A stretch of 64,000 nt of DNA from an uncultured Victivallales bacterium (GCA_944390795.1 CALXRI010000007.1:1-64000), one strand, 5' to 3'. Positions 17,488 to 28,287 are shown, numbered from the stretch's first letter. Program-made: numbers and translations. Notes: a model not told the origin generated them from the letters alone.

Positions 17488-18279
17488 TCAGATTTTCGCC
17501 CGGCGGATCGGGAGCCAGCGGATGATTTCGCGGATCTTCTGATCCCAGTAGCCCCACTCGTGCGTCCCGGGGCCCTCGTCATAGGTGAAATCCACGCGGA
17601 GCGATTCCAGATGCCTGCGGAACTTCTGGTTCTCCTCATAGAGGAAGTCGGATGTCCCGCAGGTCATGAAGAGCTTCGGAAGAGCGACGCCGTTCCTTAC
17701 GCAGGCTTCCGAGCGCGCATAAAGATCGTTGACCGAACCGGGAATGGAGGAAGCGTCGCCGAAGATGTTGCGGAATTCGGCCTTGCGTTCCGGCATGTGC
17801 GAAAGAAGCCCCAGCGGCGAGAGCGCGCCGGAGAGACTGGCCGCGGCGGCGAAACGCTCCGGACAGTTGAACGCAAGCTTGAATGCGCCGTAGCCTCCCA
17901 TGGAAAGCCCCGCAACAAACGTATCCTCGCGCCGGTTGGAAATTTTGAAGAATGCATGCATCAGGCGCGGCAGTTCCTCGCTGACATAGGTCCAGTATTT
18001 CAGTCCGCAGGCCATGTCGGTGTAATAGCTCCGGTGTGCGTTTGGCATCACGAGGGCGAGTCCGTACTGGGTGGCGTAACGCTCGACGGAGGTTCGGCGG
18101 ATCCAGATGCTGTGATCGTCGGACATGCCATGAAGAAGATAAAGCACCGGACAGCCGCCGTCATCGGCGGCCACCCCTTTCAAACCGATCTGCCCGCTCG
18201 TATTCTGAGGCAGGACGACATTGACGCTGGAGGTCATCCCCAGCGACTCCGAAAAAAGACTGCATTCCAGAAAAGCCAT
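17488..18279 (-). CDS. esterase, CE1/esterase D-like alpha/beta hydrolase
   Basis: The 263-aa protein has an alpha/beta-hydrolase fold with nucleophile elbow GLSMGGYGA, an HGM oxyanion region (YLLHGMSDDH) and a C-terminal catalytic His in GTHEWGYWD. It resembles tributyrin esterase/S-formylglutathione hydrolase and CE1 acetyl- or feruloyl-esterases. A GTG at 18288 is in frame, but AGGAG lies 8 bases before the ATG at 18277-18279, which I chose. No signal peptide is obvious. It is convergent with the cassette A DUF4838 gene, leaving 23 bases between them, so deacylation of the same glycan is possible but unproven. Confidence 0.8.
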   Translation of the reverse strand: MAFLECSLFSESLGMTSSVNVVLPQNTSGQIGLKGVAADDGGCPVLYLLHGMSDDHSIWIRRTSVERYATQYGLALVMPNAHRSYYTDMACGLKYWTYVSEELPRLMHAFFKISNRREDTFVAGLSMGGYGAFKLAFNCPERFAAAASLSGALSPLGLLSHMPERKAEFRNIFGDASSIPGSVNDLYARSEACVRNGVALPKLFMTCGTSDFLYEENQKFRRHLESLRVDFTYDEGPGTHEWGYWDQKIREIIRWLPIRRAKI

Positions 18280-18459
18280 TGCGTTCACTCCTGATATCCG
18301 GTTGAAAATCCGCCGGAGCGCATTCCGGCAGACGGATAATATTCCACGGAAACGGGAAAATTACAAATGATTTTTTCATTTCTCCGCTTGCCCTTGGCCA
18401 AAAGAGGAGTAATTTACCTCCTGAATCAACCAAACATTCAATCAGGAGTACATTTCTTC

Positions 18460-19647
18460 ATGCGTCGCGTTATGCTTCTTTTATCGGCGCTGGCGTTTCT
18501 GCCGCTGGCGGCCCAGGTCACAGTCACGGGCGAAGGCAAAAAGGGAAATCCGACAGTCCGGATTCAGAATATCGCGGGGAACGCGGCAACCGCGGCAAAG
18601 ATCGTTTCGGACTTCCGCTGCTGCGGCTGGCTCGACGTCGTGCGCGGCAATACGAGCGACTACATCGTGAGCGGCAAGGCGGAGGAGAACTCGGCCGCCC
18701 TCACCGTCTCCAACGGCGCGGGCGTCCCGCTGTACACCGTCACGGCGCGGGGAGCGGATGCGGCAAAAACCGCCCATGCGGCAGTGGACGCCGTTCTGAA
18801 CAGGGAGTTCGGCATTCCCGGCATCTGCCGGACAAGAATCGTATTCGCAGCCGAAGTCGGGAAAAACAAGAAGGAGATTTATCTCTGCGACTTCGACGGG
18901 GGAAACATCACGAAACTCACGAACAACAACACGCTTTCGATCGAACCTTCCTGGCATCCGAACGGGCGCGCGATTCTCTACAACCAGTTTCTGGTCTCCT
19001 CCACGCCGCTGGTCGAGTATGACCTGGTGAACAACCGCAGCCGCGCGCTGGTGCGCCAGAACGGCCTGAACTCCGGACGCATCTCCCCGGACGGGAAAAA
19101 GATCGCCTTCGTCGTCTCCGTCGGCAACCAGATGGATCTTTACGTGCGCGACGTCGAGGGCGGCAACCTGAAGCGTCTCACCGGGGACCGCGCCGTCGAA
19201 GCGAGCCCCGCATGGTCGCCGGACTCCCGGGAAATCTGCTACGTCTCCAATGTCAACGGGCGTCCGCGCCTCTACATCATCAGTGCGGCGGGAGGCACTC
19301 CCAGACGCGTCCCGGGCGTGCTTGGAAGCGAATCGGTTTCACCGGCATGGTCGAAGGACAACAAGATTGCCTACGCCGCGCGGCTCGGCGCCTACACGCT
19401 CAAGGTGCTGGATCTCTCCAGCGTCATGAACTATGCGGGCCCCAAAGGGGAGAGCGCGCTCATCGCGGACTCCTCCGCGCCCGCCGTCGAGGGGGAAAGC
19501 CCCTCCTGGGCGCCGGACAACCGCCACGTCGTGCTCTCCAGCCGCGGCACGATCTACGTGGTCGACACCCGGACCAACAAAAAAAGGGTGCTGATCTCCG
19601 GAAAATCCAAATGCAACGGCGCGAACTGGTCGCCGATTCTCTACTGA
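18460..19647 (+). CDS. tolB: Tol-Pal system beta-propeller protein TolB
   Basis: The 395-aa protein has a signal peptide (MRRVMLLLSALAFLPLAAQ). A TolB N-terminal domain follows (about 20-130, ending NREFGIPGICRTRIVF), then WD40-like TolB propeller repeats (SIEPSWHPNGRAILYN, SPDGKKIAFVVS, ASPAWSPDSREICYVS, ESPSWAPDNRHVVLSS). TolB is a periplasmic part of the outer-membrane integrity system. A longer frame starts at 18367, but the ATG at 18460 carries the signal peptide and has CAGGAG upstream. tolQ, tolR, tolA and pal are not nearby. folC follows 15 bases later. Confidence 0.88.
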   Translation: MRRVMLLLSALAFLPLAAQVTVTGEGKKGNPTVRIQNIAGNAATAAKIVSDFRCCGWLDVVRGNTSDYIVSGKAEENSAALTVSNGAGVPLYTVTARGADAAKTAHAAVDAVLNREFGIPGICRTRIVFAAEVGKNKKEIYLCDFDGGNITKLTNNNTLSIEPSWHPNGRAILYNQFLVSSTPLVEYDLVNNRSRALVRQNGLNSGRISPDGKKIAFVVSVGNQMDLYVRDVEGGNLKRLTGDRAVEASPAWSPDSREICYVSNVNGRPRLYIISAAGGTPRRVPGVLGSESVSPAWSKDNKIAYAARLGAYTLKVLDLSSVMNYAGPKGESALIADSSAPAVEGESPSWAPDNRHVVLSSRGTIYVVDTRTNKKRVLISGKSKCNGANWSPILY

Positions 19648-19662
19648 GGGTTCTGCGGAATC

Positions 19663-20946
19663 ATGGAAAACGCCGGAGAGCTTCTCGAGTGGCTCGGCGA
19701 ACGCGAATTCTTCGGCGTCAAGCTGGGTCTGGACCAGACGCGCGAACTCTTCCGCAGAATCGGTTCGCCTGAAAAGCGCCTGCGCTTCATTCACATCGCA
19801 GGAAGCAACGGGAAAGGTTCGACCGGGGCGCTGCTGGAAGCGGCGCTGCGGAACGCCGGATTCCGGACCGGATTCTACTCTTCGCCGCACCTGGCTGACG
19901 TGAATGAACGATTCCGCATTGACGGAGAACCCGTCGACGATCTCCGTCTTGCCGGAGCCCTGGAACGCGTCCGCGGAGCGGCGGACGCCATGCAGGCGGA
20001 GTGCGGAATGCGCGTCACCTATTTTGAGGCGGCAACCGCGGCGGCGGCCCTTCTTTTCGCCGGCGCTGAAACCGATTTCGCCGTATGGGAGACCGGCATG
20101 GGCGGCCGGCTCGACGCAACCAATATCGTCACGCCCGTCGCAACGGTCATTACAACGATCTCGCTGGAACACACGGAATATCTCGGAAACACGCTTGCCG
20201 CAATCGCATCTGAAAAAGCCGGAATTCTCAAGCCGGGCGTTCCGCTCTTTCCCGGGCGGAGCATTCCGCCCGAAGCCTATGAAGTCATCGCGGCGCGCGC
20301 CCGGGAGCTCGGCGTCGGCATCACGCGTCCGCCCGAAGCTCCGGCGAAGGCGGTTCTGTCTGTGGAGAACGGCATTCCGTATCAGTGTTTCGAAGGCAGG
20401 AAGCTGCGTCTTCTCGGCGCGCACCAGCGCGGCAATCTTCTGCTCGCCGAATGCGTCCTGAACTATCTCGCGGAACATTTTCATTTTGATGCGGCGAAAG
20501 CCGCCGCCGGATTTTCCAAGGCGCAATGGCCCGCGCGCTTTCAGGTTTTTCCGAAGGAAAACATGGTGTTCGACGGAGCGCACAATCCGGAATGCGCGGA
20601 GGTTCTCGCCTCCACCCTGCGGGAAGTCTGGCCGGGAGAAACATTCAGCTTCATCTACGGAAGCTTCGCGGACAAGAACTCGGAAGCGTTCCTGCGGACG
20701 CTCGCACCTCTCGCCGCCGACTTCACATTCATCCCTGTGAATTCGACGCGCCCGAGCCGCGCGCCGGAGGTTCTGGCGGAGCTTCTGCACGGCATCGCGC
20801 CGGACATTCCAAGCCGTCCCTCCGATCTCAGAACCGCGCTGGAAGCGGAAACGCCGCACAGGAAGGTGCTGTGCGGTTCGCTTCACCTCTGCGGAGAAGC
20901 TCTCGCCATGCGCCGGAAACGCAGATACGTTTCCAGCCGTTACTGA
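19663..20946 (+). CDS. folC: folylpolyglutamate synthase/dihydrofolate synthase
   Basis: The 427-aa protein of the Mur-ligase family has the FolC ATP-binding loop (AGSNGKGSTG, about 46-55), the MGGRLDATN motif (about 146-154) and the ISLEHTEYLG segment. It adds glutamate to dihydropteroate and folates. It lies downstream of tolB in the same direction and is convergent with the PhoH gene. Confidence 0.93.
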   Translation: MENAGELLEWLGEREFFGVKLGLDQTRELFRRIGSPEKRLRFIHIAGSNGKGSTGALLEAALRNAGFRTGFYSSPHLADVNERFRIDGEPVDDLRLAGALERVRGAADAMQAECGMRVTYFEAATAAAALLFAGAETDFAVWETGMGGRLDATNIVTPVATVITTISLEHTEYLGNTLAAIASEKAGILKPGVPLFPGRSIPPEAYEVIAARARELGVGITRPPEAPAKAVLSVENGIPYQCFEGRKLRLLGAHQRGNLLLAECVLNYLAEHFHFDAAKAAAGFSKAQWPARFQVFPKENMVFDGAHNPECAEVLASTLREVWPGETFSFIYGSFADKNSEAFLRTLAPLAADFTFIPVNSTRPSRAPEVLAELLHGIAPDIPSRPSDLRTALEAETPHRKVLCGSLHLCGEALAMRRKRRYVSSRY

Positions 20947-20954
20947 ACACAGGC

Positions 20955-22274
20955 TCAGAGATATTCCGCGGCGGCGGCGGCAAGCTCGCTGCGCTCGCTC
21001 TTCCGGAGCGTGATGTGCCCGTGAAGCGGCAGGTCCTTGAAACGCTCCGCAATGTAGCTCAGCCCGTTGCTGGAGGCATCCAGATACGGGTTGTCAATCT
21101 GTTCCGGGTCTCCGGTGAGAACCATCTTCGTATCTTCCCCGGCGCGGCTGACGATCGTCTTCACCTCGTGTGGCGTAAGATTCTGCGCCTCGTCGATGAT
21201 GACGAACTGATGCGGAATGCTTCGTCCGCGAATATAGGTCAGCGCTTCGAGTTCGAGTTTGTCGGTGCGGATCAGTTCATCGACCTTCCGCTTGACCGAC
21301 TCGCCGCGTTTTTCCGAATGGAGCAGATAATCCAGATTGTCGTAGATCGGCTGCATCCAGACGCTGAGCTTCTCGTTCTTATCGCCGGGCAGATAGCCGA
21401 TGTCCTTTCCGAACGGGATGATCGGGCGCGAAACGAGGATGTTTTCAAAAAGATTGTCGCGCAGCACAAGCTGCAGCGCGGCGGCAAGCGCAAGAAGGGT
21501 CTTTCCCGACCCGGCCTGACCGACAAGCGTGACGATCTGAATTGCGGGATCCATCAGAAGCTGAAGCGCGATCCGCTGTTCGCGGCTGCGCGGCCTGATG
21601 TTCCAGACCATGTCTCCAGGCAGTTCGCGCGGCATGACAAGACGGCCGTCGCGGAACTGGCCGATGGCGGACTTCGAGCCGCATTTCATCGTCACGAATT
21701 CGTTGGCATGAAGAATCATGCCTTCCGGGGGAGCAACGGCTTTCTCCTTGAAAAACGAGTCGATCACGGCCTGGGGGACCTCCGTTTCCGCCGTTCCGGT
21801 GTAAAGTTCCTCATATTTGACATTCTCGCATTCGAAATCCTCGACCGGAATGCCGAGGCCGTCGGCGCGGAGACGCAGATTCAGGTCCTTGGTGATCAGA
21901 ATGACGCTGTTCTTGTCATCCGCCTTCTGCTGAAGCATGTAGGCCACCAGCAGAATCCGGTTGTCGGCGACACTCATGTCCATATTGCCGGGAAGACTTC
22001 CTTCGCCGGAGACGATCCGAAGCGTTCCGGACGGTTTTCCCCCCGCCGCATTCTGGAGCGGAACCCCTTCGGAAAGACGCCCCTTCAGACGCAGCGCGTC
22101 GATTTTCCGCACAACCTGACGGGAGTTTCTGCCAAGCTCGTCCTGATTCTTCTTGAATTTGTCCAGCTCCTCAATGACCGCCATCGGAAGCACGACCTGG
22201 TTGTCCTGAAAAGAGTCAAGCGCCTTTGCGCTGTGAAGAAGGACATTGGTGTCAAGCACATACGTTTTCGCCAT
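20955..22274 (-). CDS. PIN-PhoH protein (PhoH-like ATPase with PIN RNase domain)
   Basis: The 439-aa protein has an N-terminal PIN domain (residues 1-150: YVLDTNVLLH, VIEELD, ADNRIL, ITKDLNLR) and a C-terminal PhoH ATPase (Walker A GQAGSGKT at 252-259; Walker B FVIIDEAQNL). This domain order matches the PhoH2-type proteins described as RNA helicase/nucleases. SD AAGGAG lies 6 bases before the ATG. It is divergent from the RNase II-family gene, so two RNA-processing genes flank the 258-base spacer 22275-22532. Confidence 0.9.
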   Translation of the reverse strand: MAKTYVLDTNVLLHSAKALDSFQDNQVVLPMAVIEELDKFKKNQDELGRNSRQVVRKIDALRLKGRLSEGVPLQNAAGGKPSGTLRIVSGEGSLPGNMDMSVADNRILLVAYMLQQKADDKNSVILITKDLNLRLRADGLGIPVEDFECENVKYEELYTGTAETEVPQAVIDSFFKEKAVAPPEGMILHANEFVTMKCGSKSAIGQFRDGRLVMPRELPGDMVWNIRPRSREQRIALQLLMDPAIQIVTLVGQAGSGKTLLALAAALQLVLRDNLFENILVSRPIIPFGKDIGYLPGDKNEKLSVWMQPIYDNLDYLLHSEKRGESVKRKVDELIRTDKLELEALTYIRGRSIPHQFVIIDEAQNLTPHEVKTIVSRAGEDTKMVLTGDPEQIDNPYLDASSNGLSYIAERFKDLPLHGHITLRKSERSELAAAAAEYL

Positions 22275-22532
22275 GGAAAGCTCCTTGTCCGGGATTGTGT
22301 TTTAGTTCCCTGTTACGGAAAATGAAGCCGGAGGCCGGATTTTGCAAGCGCTTTTCCGAATATTTTCCCGGAAAAAAGTTCGTTTCCCGCGCAAAAGAGC
22401 TGATTTTCCGCGCATTTCTGTTGCATTCGAACCGTTTCGCATGTAAGTTCCCGGTTCCGGAACGCGCGGTTTCCGCCAAAAGGCTCCGCGCCGAAAGACA
22501 AAATCATTTTTGAAGCGGAACGGAACATCGCA

Positions 22533-24356
22533 ATGCTGAAATACAATACAGGCGCGCTGGTCGTCTACCACGGGAAAAGCGCACAGATCACGGGACTCAA
22601 CGGGGATAAAATCGAAATCCGGATTGAAGGAGGAGCGTCGAAATCGGTCCGGGCCAAGGACTTTGAATACCTGCATCCCGGCCCGGTCACAACCCTCCCG
22701 CCGCGCGAAATGCGCGAGGTTGACTGCGCGGAAATTGCCGAACTCATCGAAGGGGAGACGATCCCGTTTGCGGAATTCGCCGCGCTTCTGTATTCCGAAA
22801 ACACGCCGGACGCCTTCTGGGGCGCATGGAAAATCCTTGCGCAGGGCATCTATTTCACAGGGAACCTCACAGACGGCGTGAAAGCGCGCGCAAAAGAGGA
22901 AGTTGAAGCGGAACTCGCGGCGGAGCGCGCGAAGAACGAGGCGAAGGAACACCGCGCCGCGCTGCTGGAGCGGATGCGCGCGGGGACGCTCCTCCCGGAA
23001 GACCGCCCGCTGATGTCGGAAATCGAACAGCTCGCCCTGGGGCGGAGTGAAAACAGCCGTCTGATGCGCGAGCTCGGCATCGAAGCCACGCCGGAAAAGG
23101 CGCATCGGCTTCTTCTGCGCCTCGGCGTCTGGAATGAGCTGACCGATCCCTATCCGGAACGTGCGGGAATCGAGCTCGGAAATCCGGAATTTCCGCTTCC
23201 CGCGCCTCCCTGCGAAACACGCGAGGATCTGACGGGAATGATCTCTCTTGCCGTCGACAACGAGGGCAGCGCCGATCCGGACGACGCAATCGGATTCGCG
23301 GACGGTCTGCTCTGGGTGCATGTCGCCGATCCCGCATCCGTCGTGACAGACGGAAGCGAAATCGATCTGGAATGCAGGCGGCGCGGCGCAAATCTGTATC
23401 TGCCGGAAACCGTCGTCCACATGCTGCCGCCCGAGGCGACGCGCGTCTTCGGGCTCGGGCTGAATGAAACAAGCCCGGCCCTCAGCTTTGCCGTCCGGAT
23501 CGGAGACGACGGACATGCCGTGCTGGAAAAGTGTCTTCTGAGCACCGTGCGCGTCGAACGCCTGACCTATGCCGGAGCGGCCGCGCGGATGGAAGAAACG
23601 CCGCTGCGGGAAATTTCCGAAGCGCTGGAACGCTTCCGCCGCAGACGGGAACAATCCGGCGCGCTCTTCATCCGTCTGCCGGAAACGGACATCCGCTTGA
23701 AGGACGCCAGGGTCGAAGTGACGCCGGTGGAACTGACGCCGGAACGGGAACTGGTCGCCAACGCGATGCTGGCCGCGGGCGCCGCGGTTGCGGAGTTCGC
23801 GGTCAAACAGGAACTTGCCATGCCGTTTGCGGTGCAGCCTCCGATTGAAGGGGAACGCCCGGATGAGAAAACCCTGAGCGGCATGTATGCGCTGCGGCGC
23901 CTCTGCCCGCCGAGCACGGTCCGGACCTCGCCCGGCCTGCATGCGGGGCTCGGACTGGATCCCTATGTCCGCGTGACCAGCCCGCTGCGGCGGTATGTCG
24001 ATCTGCTCGCGCACCGGCAGCTGCGCCGCTGGATCGCCGGGGAGCCCCCGCTGACGGAAGAAGAACTCGAGGAGCGCATTTCAAGCGCGGAGAAGGAGTC
24101 CGCGCTCCGGAGGAAGCTGGAACGGCAGGCGGACGATTTCTGGATGCAGGTGTTTTTCCGTCAGAATCCGGACTGGAGCGGGGAGGCCGTGCTGGTGAAC
24201 CGCATCGACGACCGTCTGACATTTCTGATTCCGTCACTCGCGTATGAGTTCAAAAGCCGCGGAGGCGGGAAGCTGGAACCCGGTGATTCCGTCCGGGTCG
24301 GAATCCAGTCCGCCGATCCGACGACGCTCACCGCCCGCTTCCGGATCGAACCGTAG
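22533..24356 (+). CDS. RNase II/RNB-family exoribonuclease
   Basis: The 607-aa protein has the RNB catalytic domain with the metal-binding acidic cluster SADPDDAIGF (about 250-260) and the typical later segment VTSPLRRYVDLLAHRQL (about 475). Family enzymes degrade single-stranded RNA from the 3' end. The N-terminal region (about 1-230) is not a clear cold-shock/S1 set, which differs from E. coli Rnr, so I give no symbol. It is divergent from PIN-PhoH. Confidence 0.85.
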   Translation: MLKYNTGALVVYHGKSAQITGLNGDKIEIRIEGGASKSVRAKDFEYLHPGPVTTLPPREMREVDCAEIAELIEGETIPFAEFAALLYSENTPDAFWGAWKILAQGIYFTGNLTDGVKARAKEEVEAELAAERAKNEAKEHRAALLERMRAGTLLPEDRPLMSEIEQLALGRSENSRLMRELGIEATPEKAHRLLLRLGVWNELTDPYPERAGIELGNPEFPLPAPPCETREDLTGMISLAVDNEGSADPDDAIGFADGLLWVHVADPASVVTDGSEIDLECRRRGANLYLPETVVHMLPPEATRVFGLGLNETSPALSFAVRIGDDGHAVLEKCLLSTVRVERLTYAGAAARMEETPLREISEALERFRRRREQSGALFIRLPETDIRLKDARVEVTPVELTPERELVANAMLAAGAAVAEFAVKQELAMPFAVQPPIEGERPDEKTLSGMYALRRLCPPSTVRTSPGLHAGLGLDPYVRVTSPLRRYVDLLAHRQLRRWIAGEPPLTEEELEERISSAEKESALRRKLERQADDFWMQVFFRQNPDWSGEAVLVNRIDDRLTFLIPSLAYEFKSRGGGKLEPGDSVRVGIQSADPTTLTARFRIEP

Positions 24357-24448
24357 AAACCGCCTCCGGCAGGAAGGTTCCGGACGCTGGCTTTTTCCCG
24401 GAAGAGATGCTATAGTAACGCAAAACAATGCACAGGGAGGACCTCATC

Positions 24449-25108
24449 ATGGAAAATGAAATTCAGGTTCGCTGTCCGGAATGCGGCTCGTCGCAGATTG
24501 CGCCGGTCCGGAAGAATTACGACATGGGATGCGGCTGCCTCGGGCTGCTTCTTTTCGGCTGGATCGGGCTGCTGCTCGGACTGCTCGGCGCCGGCGACGT
24601 GGAAATGGTCTGCGCCAACTGCGGGGCCCGCTGGGAACCGGGCAGGCACAATGAAAACTCCTCCGGCTGCCTGGCGTCCCTGCTCCTGATTCTGGTGATT
24701 CTGTTTCTTCTGTTCTGGACGTTCCAGCTGATCGGCGGAGAGCCTTCCGGCACGACCAGCTACCGGAATGCGCAGGGAGCCTTCTCCGGCTCCGCCACAG
24801 TCAACGCCTCCGGAAAAACCTACCGCGACGCCGCGGGAAGAGTCACGGGACGCGCCGTGACATCGGGGAACACCACGACCTACCGCGATGCCGCGGGAAG
24901 AGTCACAGGGCACGCCACGAGATCGGGAAACGCCACGACCTACCGCGATGCCGCGGGAAGAGTCACGGGACGCGCCACGACCAACGGCAATGTCACGACC
25001 TACCGCGACGCCGCGGGAAGAGTCACGGGAACGGCGACCAGAACCGGCGGCAGGATCATCTACCGCGACGCCGCGGGAAGAACCGCCGGTTCGGGAACAT
25101 TCCGCTGA
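24449..25108 (+). CDS. zinc-ribbon membrane protein with tandem YRDAAGRVTG repeats
   Basis: The 219-aa protein has an N-terminal zinc ribbon (CPECGSSQ and CANCG) enclosing one short hydrophobic stretch (CGCLGLLLFGWIGLLLG) and followed by a second membrane helix (CLASLLLILVILFLLFWTF). The C-terminal half is five near-identical 20-aa repeats built on YRDAAGRVTG, plus a degenerate first copy. AGGGAGG lies eight bases before the ATG at 24449, so the in-frame ATG at 24428 was not used. The repeat resembles short Gly/Tyr-turn repeats of surface proteins; function unknown. Confidence 0.75.
   Translation: MENEIQVRCPECGSSQIAPVRKNYDMGCGCLGLLLFGWIGLLLGLLGAGDVEMVCANCGARWEPGRHNENSSGCLASLLLILVILFLLFWTFQLIGGEPSGTTSYRNAQGAFSGSATVNASGKTYRDAAGRVTGRAVTSGNTTTYRDAAGRVTGHATRSGNATTYRDAAGRVTGRATTNGNVTTYRDAAGRVTGTATRTGGRIIYRDAAGRTAGSGTFR
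24761..25085 (+). repeat. 60-bp in-frame tandem repeats, 6 copies
   Basis: Repeat starts at 24761 (degenerate), 24821, 24881, 24941, 25001 and 25061 are exactly 60 bases apart. Each begins TACCGCGA and contains CCGCGGGAAG. They encode the 20-aa repeats of the zinc-ribbon membrane protein. Low divergence between copies implies recent expansion or gene conversion. Confidence 0.93.
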
Positions 25109-25176
25109 ACGGCCGGGAGAAATCCGCCAGGGGAAACGGGGATCACTCTTTCCATGATTTTTTCCGCAATCCGGGA

Positions 25177-25204
25177 TTGAAAAAACACCGGATTGTTATA
25201 TAGT
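25177..25204 (+). promoter_or_regulatory. putative purA promoter
   Basis: TTGAAA (25177-25182), a 16-bp spacer and TATAGT (25199-25204), about 50 bases before the purA start. An inverted repeat CAATCCGG / CCGGATTG (about 25167-25195) overlaps the -35 and spacer and could be an operator or the preceding gene's terminator. Confidence 0.45.
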
Positions 25205-25254
25205 GTTCGTGTTTCGTTTTTTAACTCTACAACTGCAAAATCTGGAATAAAAAA

Positions 25255-26526
<1,272 letters not shown>

Positions 26527-26604
26527 CGCTCATTTTCCGTGCGGGACCGTTTTCCGTCGGTTCCGCACTTTCCCCAGACATTCTCCATCCGCCGAGGCGG
26601 CGTC

Positions 26605-27798
26605 ATGAAACAGTCCGTTCCGCAAAAATACGATCTGAAACAGGAGGAAAACGCCGGACACGGCAGGATCCGGATGTTTCTCGGCAGCGTTCTCCATCAT
26701 GTCGATTTCCTTCAAATCATTCCCATGCTGATCCTGCTGGCAATCGGGGCGTGTTTCATCTACGGCATCGGCCAGCAGGTCGGGGGATTCGCCGCCGCGA
26801 CATTCTGGAAGCGCCATCTCTTCTACATGGGGATCGGACTGACGCTCTGGGCCGTGATCTCCTTTGTGGACTACCGCTGGTTCGGCCCGGCCTCGGCCGT
26901 GCTTTACCCGGTCAGCATCTTTCTGCTCGTGCTGGTTCTGATCCCCGGAGTCGGAACGATGTATTTCGGGGCGCGCAGCTGGCTTGAGTTCGGTCCCGTA
27001 AACTTCCAGCCGGCGGAAATCGCCAAACTGGCGGTGATTCTCGCCTGCGCCTGGATTCTCTCCATGAAAGGCGCGGACGTCAACCGCATTCTCTGGATGC
27101 TTCCCGTCCTCGCGCTGGCCGCTCTTCCCTTTGTCCTCATCAAGATGCAGCCCGATCTCGGAAGCGCGCTTCTTCTGCTGCCGATCGTCGGATTCACGGC
27201 CTTTGCCGCACGTCTGAAATGGCGTTATCTCATCATTCTGGGCGTTCTTGCGCTCGTCGTTCTGCCGACCGCCTATTTTTCCCTCAAGGATTACCAGAAG
27301 GACCGCATCATGGTCTTTCTGGATCCGGAACGCGATCCGCAGAACCGCGGCTGGAATCAGATTCAGGCGGAAATCGCAATCGGAAGCGGCGGATTCGCGG
27401 GAAAGGGATTCATGCAGAGCACGCAGAACCCGATGGGATATCTGCCGCAGACCGTTTCCAACTCGGATTTCATTTTCCCTGTGATCGCGGAGGAAACCGG
27501 TTTTCTCGGTTCCCTGCTCGTGGTGCTGATGTACATGCTTCTCCTATTCTCGATTCTCCGGACGGCGCTGCTGGCGGCGGATGATTTCGGGCGTTATCTC
27601 TGCGTCGGAATCGCGACCGTCATTTTTTTCCACTCCGTCATCAACATCGGCATGTGCATCCGCCTGACGCCGGTCACGGGACTGCCCCTGCCCCTGATCA
27701 GTTACGGCGGCACCTTTCTGGTTGCCGTTCTGGTCTATCTGGGAATCGTGCACTCGATTTACGTCCACCGGGAGAAAAACTCCATCATGGAGCTCTGA
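26605..27798 (+). CDS. rodA: rod shape-determining protein RodA (SEDS glycosyltransferase)
   Basis: The 397-aa SEDS-family membrane protein has about ten helices and polymerises peptidoglycan during elongation. It has the conserved loop FGARSWLEFGPVNFQPAEIA, the NRGWNQIQAEIAIGSGG segment and the C-terminal LPLPLISYGGT motif. The ATG at 26605 is preferred over an in-frame ATG at 26539 because of a purine-rich GAGGCGG upstream and the normal N-terminus. RodA rather than FtsW is chosen from overall resemblance. Its 3' end overlaps an opposite-strand frame. Confidence 0.88.
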   Translation: MKQSVPQKYDLKQEENAGHGRIRMFLGSVLHHVDFLQIIPMLILLAIGACFIYGIGQQVGGFAAATFWKRHLFYMGIGLTLWAVISFVDYRWFGPASAVLYPVSIFLLVLVLIPGVGTMYFGARSWLEFGPVNFQPAEIAKLAVILACAWILSMKGADVNRILWMLPVLALAALPFVLIKMQPDLGSALLLLPIVGFTAFAARLKWRYLIILGVLALVVLPTAYFSLKDYQKDRIMVFLDPERDPQNRGWNQIQAEIAIGSGGFAGKGFMQSTQNPMGYLPQTVSNSDFIFPVIAEETGFLGSLLVVLMYMLLLFSILRTALLAADDFGRYLCVGIATVIFFHSVINIGMCIRLTPVTGLPLPLISYGGTFLVAVLVYLGIVHSIYVHREKNSIMEL

Positions 27799-28233
27799 GA
27801 CGGCCGTTTTCCGTTCCGGGAGCTCCGCCGTTCCGACGCCGTACTTCGACAGGACGGCAGACAGTTCCGCGCCGGAAGGCGCTCCTCCTTTTTCCTCCTT
27901 CTCCAGAAAGAGAAAATACAGTTCCGCAAAGCAGCGGCCTTTTTTCAGATACAGACGGCCGAACCCGTGTTTTTCCCGGATATGCAGCCATTCCGGATGC
28001 GGATGCAGAACATATCCGGAAAGCCGGGGCGACAGAACGGACGGCGTTTCCCGTCTGCAAAGCGTCATCCCGGGGATCCGGCAGACCGTGAGAACATTGC
28101 CGGTTCTCAGGTTCAGATACGAAGAGAAATGAACCAGGGAATACAGACGGGGAACTCCCGCAAGGAGAAACGCCGCAATGACAGCAAACGCTGCCGCCGT
28201 GAAAAACAGTTTTCTTTTCGCACGCTCTTCCAT
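27544..28233 (-). CDS. hypothetical single-pass membrane protein, 3' end antisense to rodA
   Basis: The 229-aa frame starts at the ATG 28231-28233, which has GGAGG eight bases upstream. An N-terminal membrane helix (LFFTAAAFAVIAAFLLAGV) is followed by a plausible globular part to about residue 147 (WLHIREKHGFGRLYLKKG, CFAELYFLFLEKEE). The last 85 codons lie antisense to rodA and look like shadow sequence (many Asp, Gln, Arg), so the natural stop may have been lost by frameshift, or the overlap is real. Nothing else explains 27799-28233. Function unknown. Confidence 0.5.
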   Translation of the reverse strand: MEERAKRKLFFTAAAFAVIAAFLLAGVPRLYSLVHFSSYLNLRTGNVLTVCRIPGMTLCRRETPSVLSPRLSGYVLHPHPEWLHIREKHGFGRLYLKKGRCFAELYFLFLEKEEKGGAPSGAELSAVLSKYGVGTAELPERKTAVSELHDGVFLPVDVNRVHDSQIDQNGNQKGAAVTDQGQGQSRDRRQADAHADVDDGVEKNDGRDSDAEITPEIIRRQQRRPENRE

Positions 28234-28287
28234 TTCCTTCACCTCCGCCTCATTTGAAAAACCGGACCCGCGCGGAGCCGCGGACGG

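Noticed and set aside
24761-25085. Regular 60-bp repeats considered as a CRISPR array
   Set aside because: The repeats are in frame, encode a 20-aa unit and have no unique spacers; they are coding repeats.
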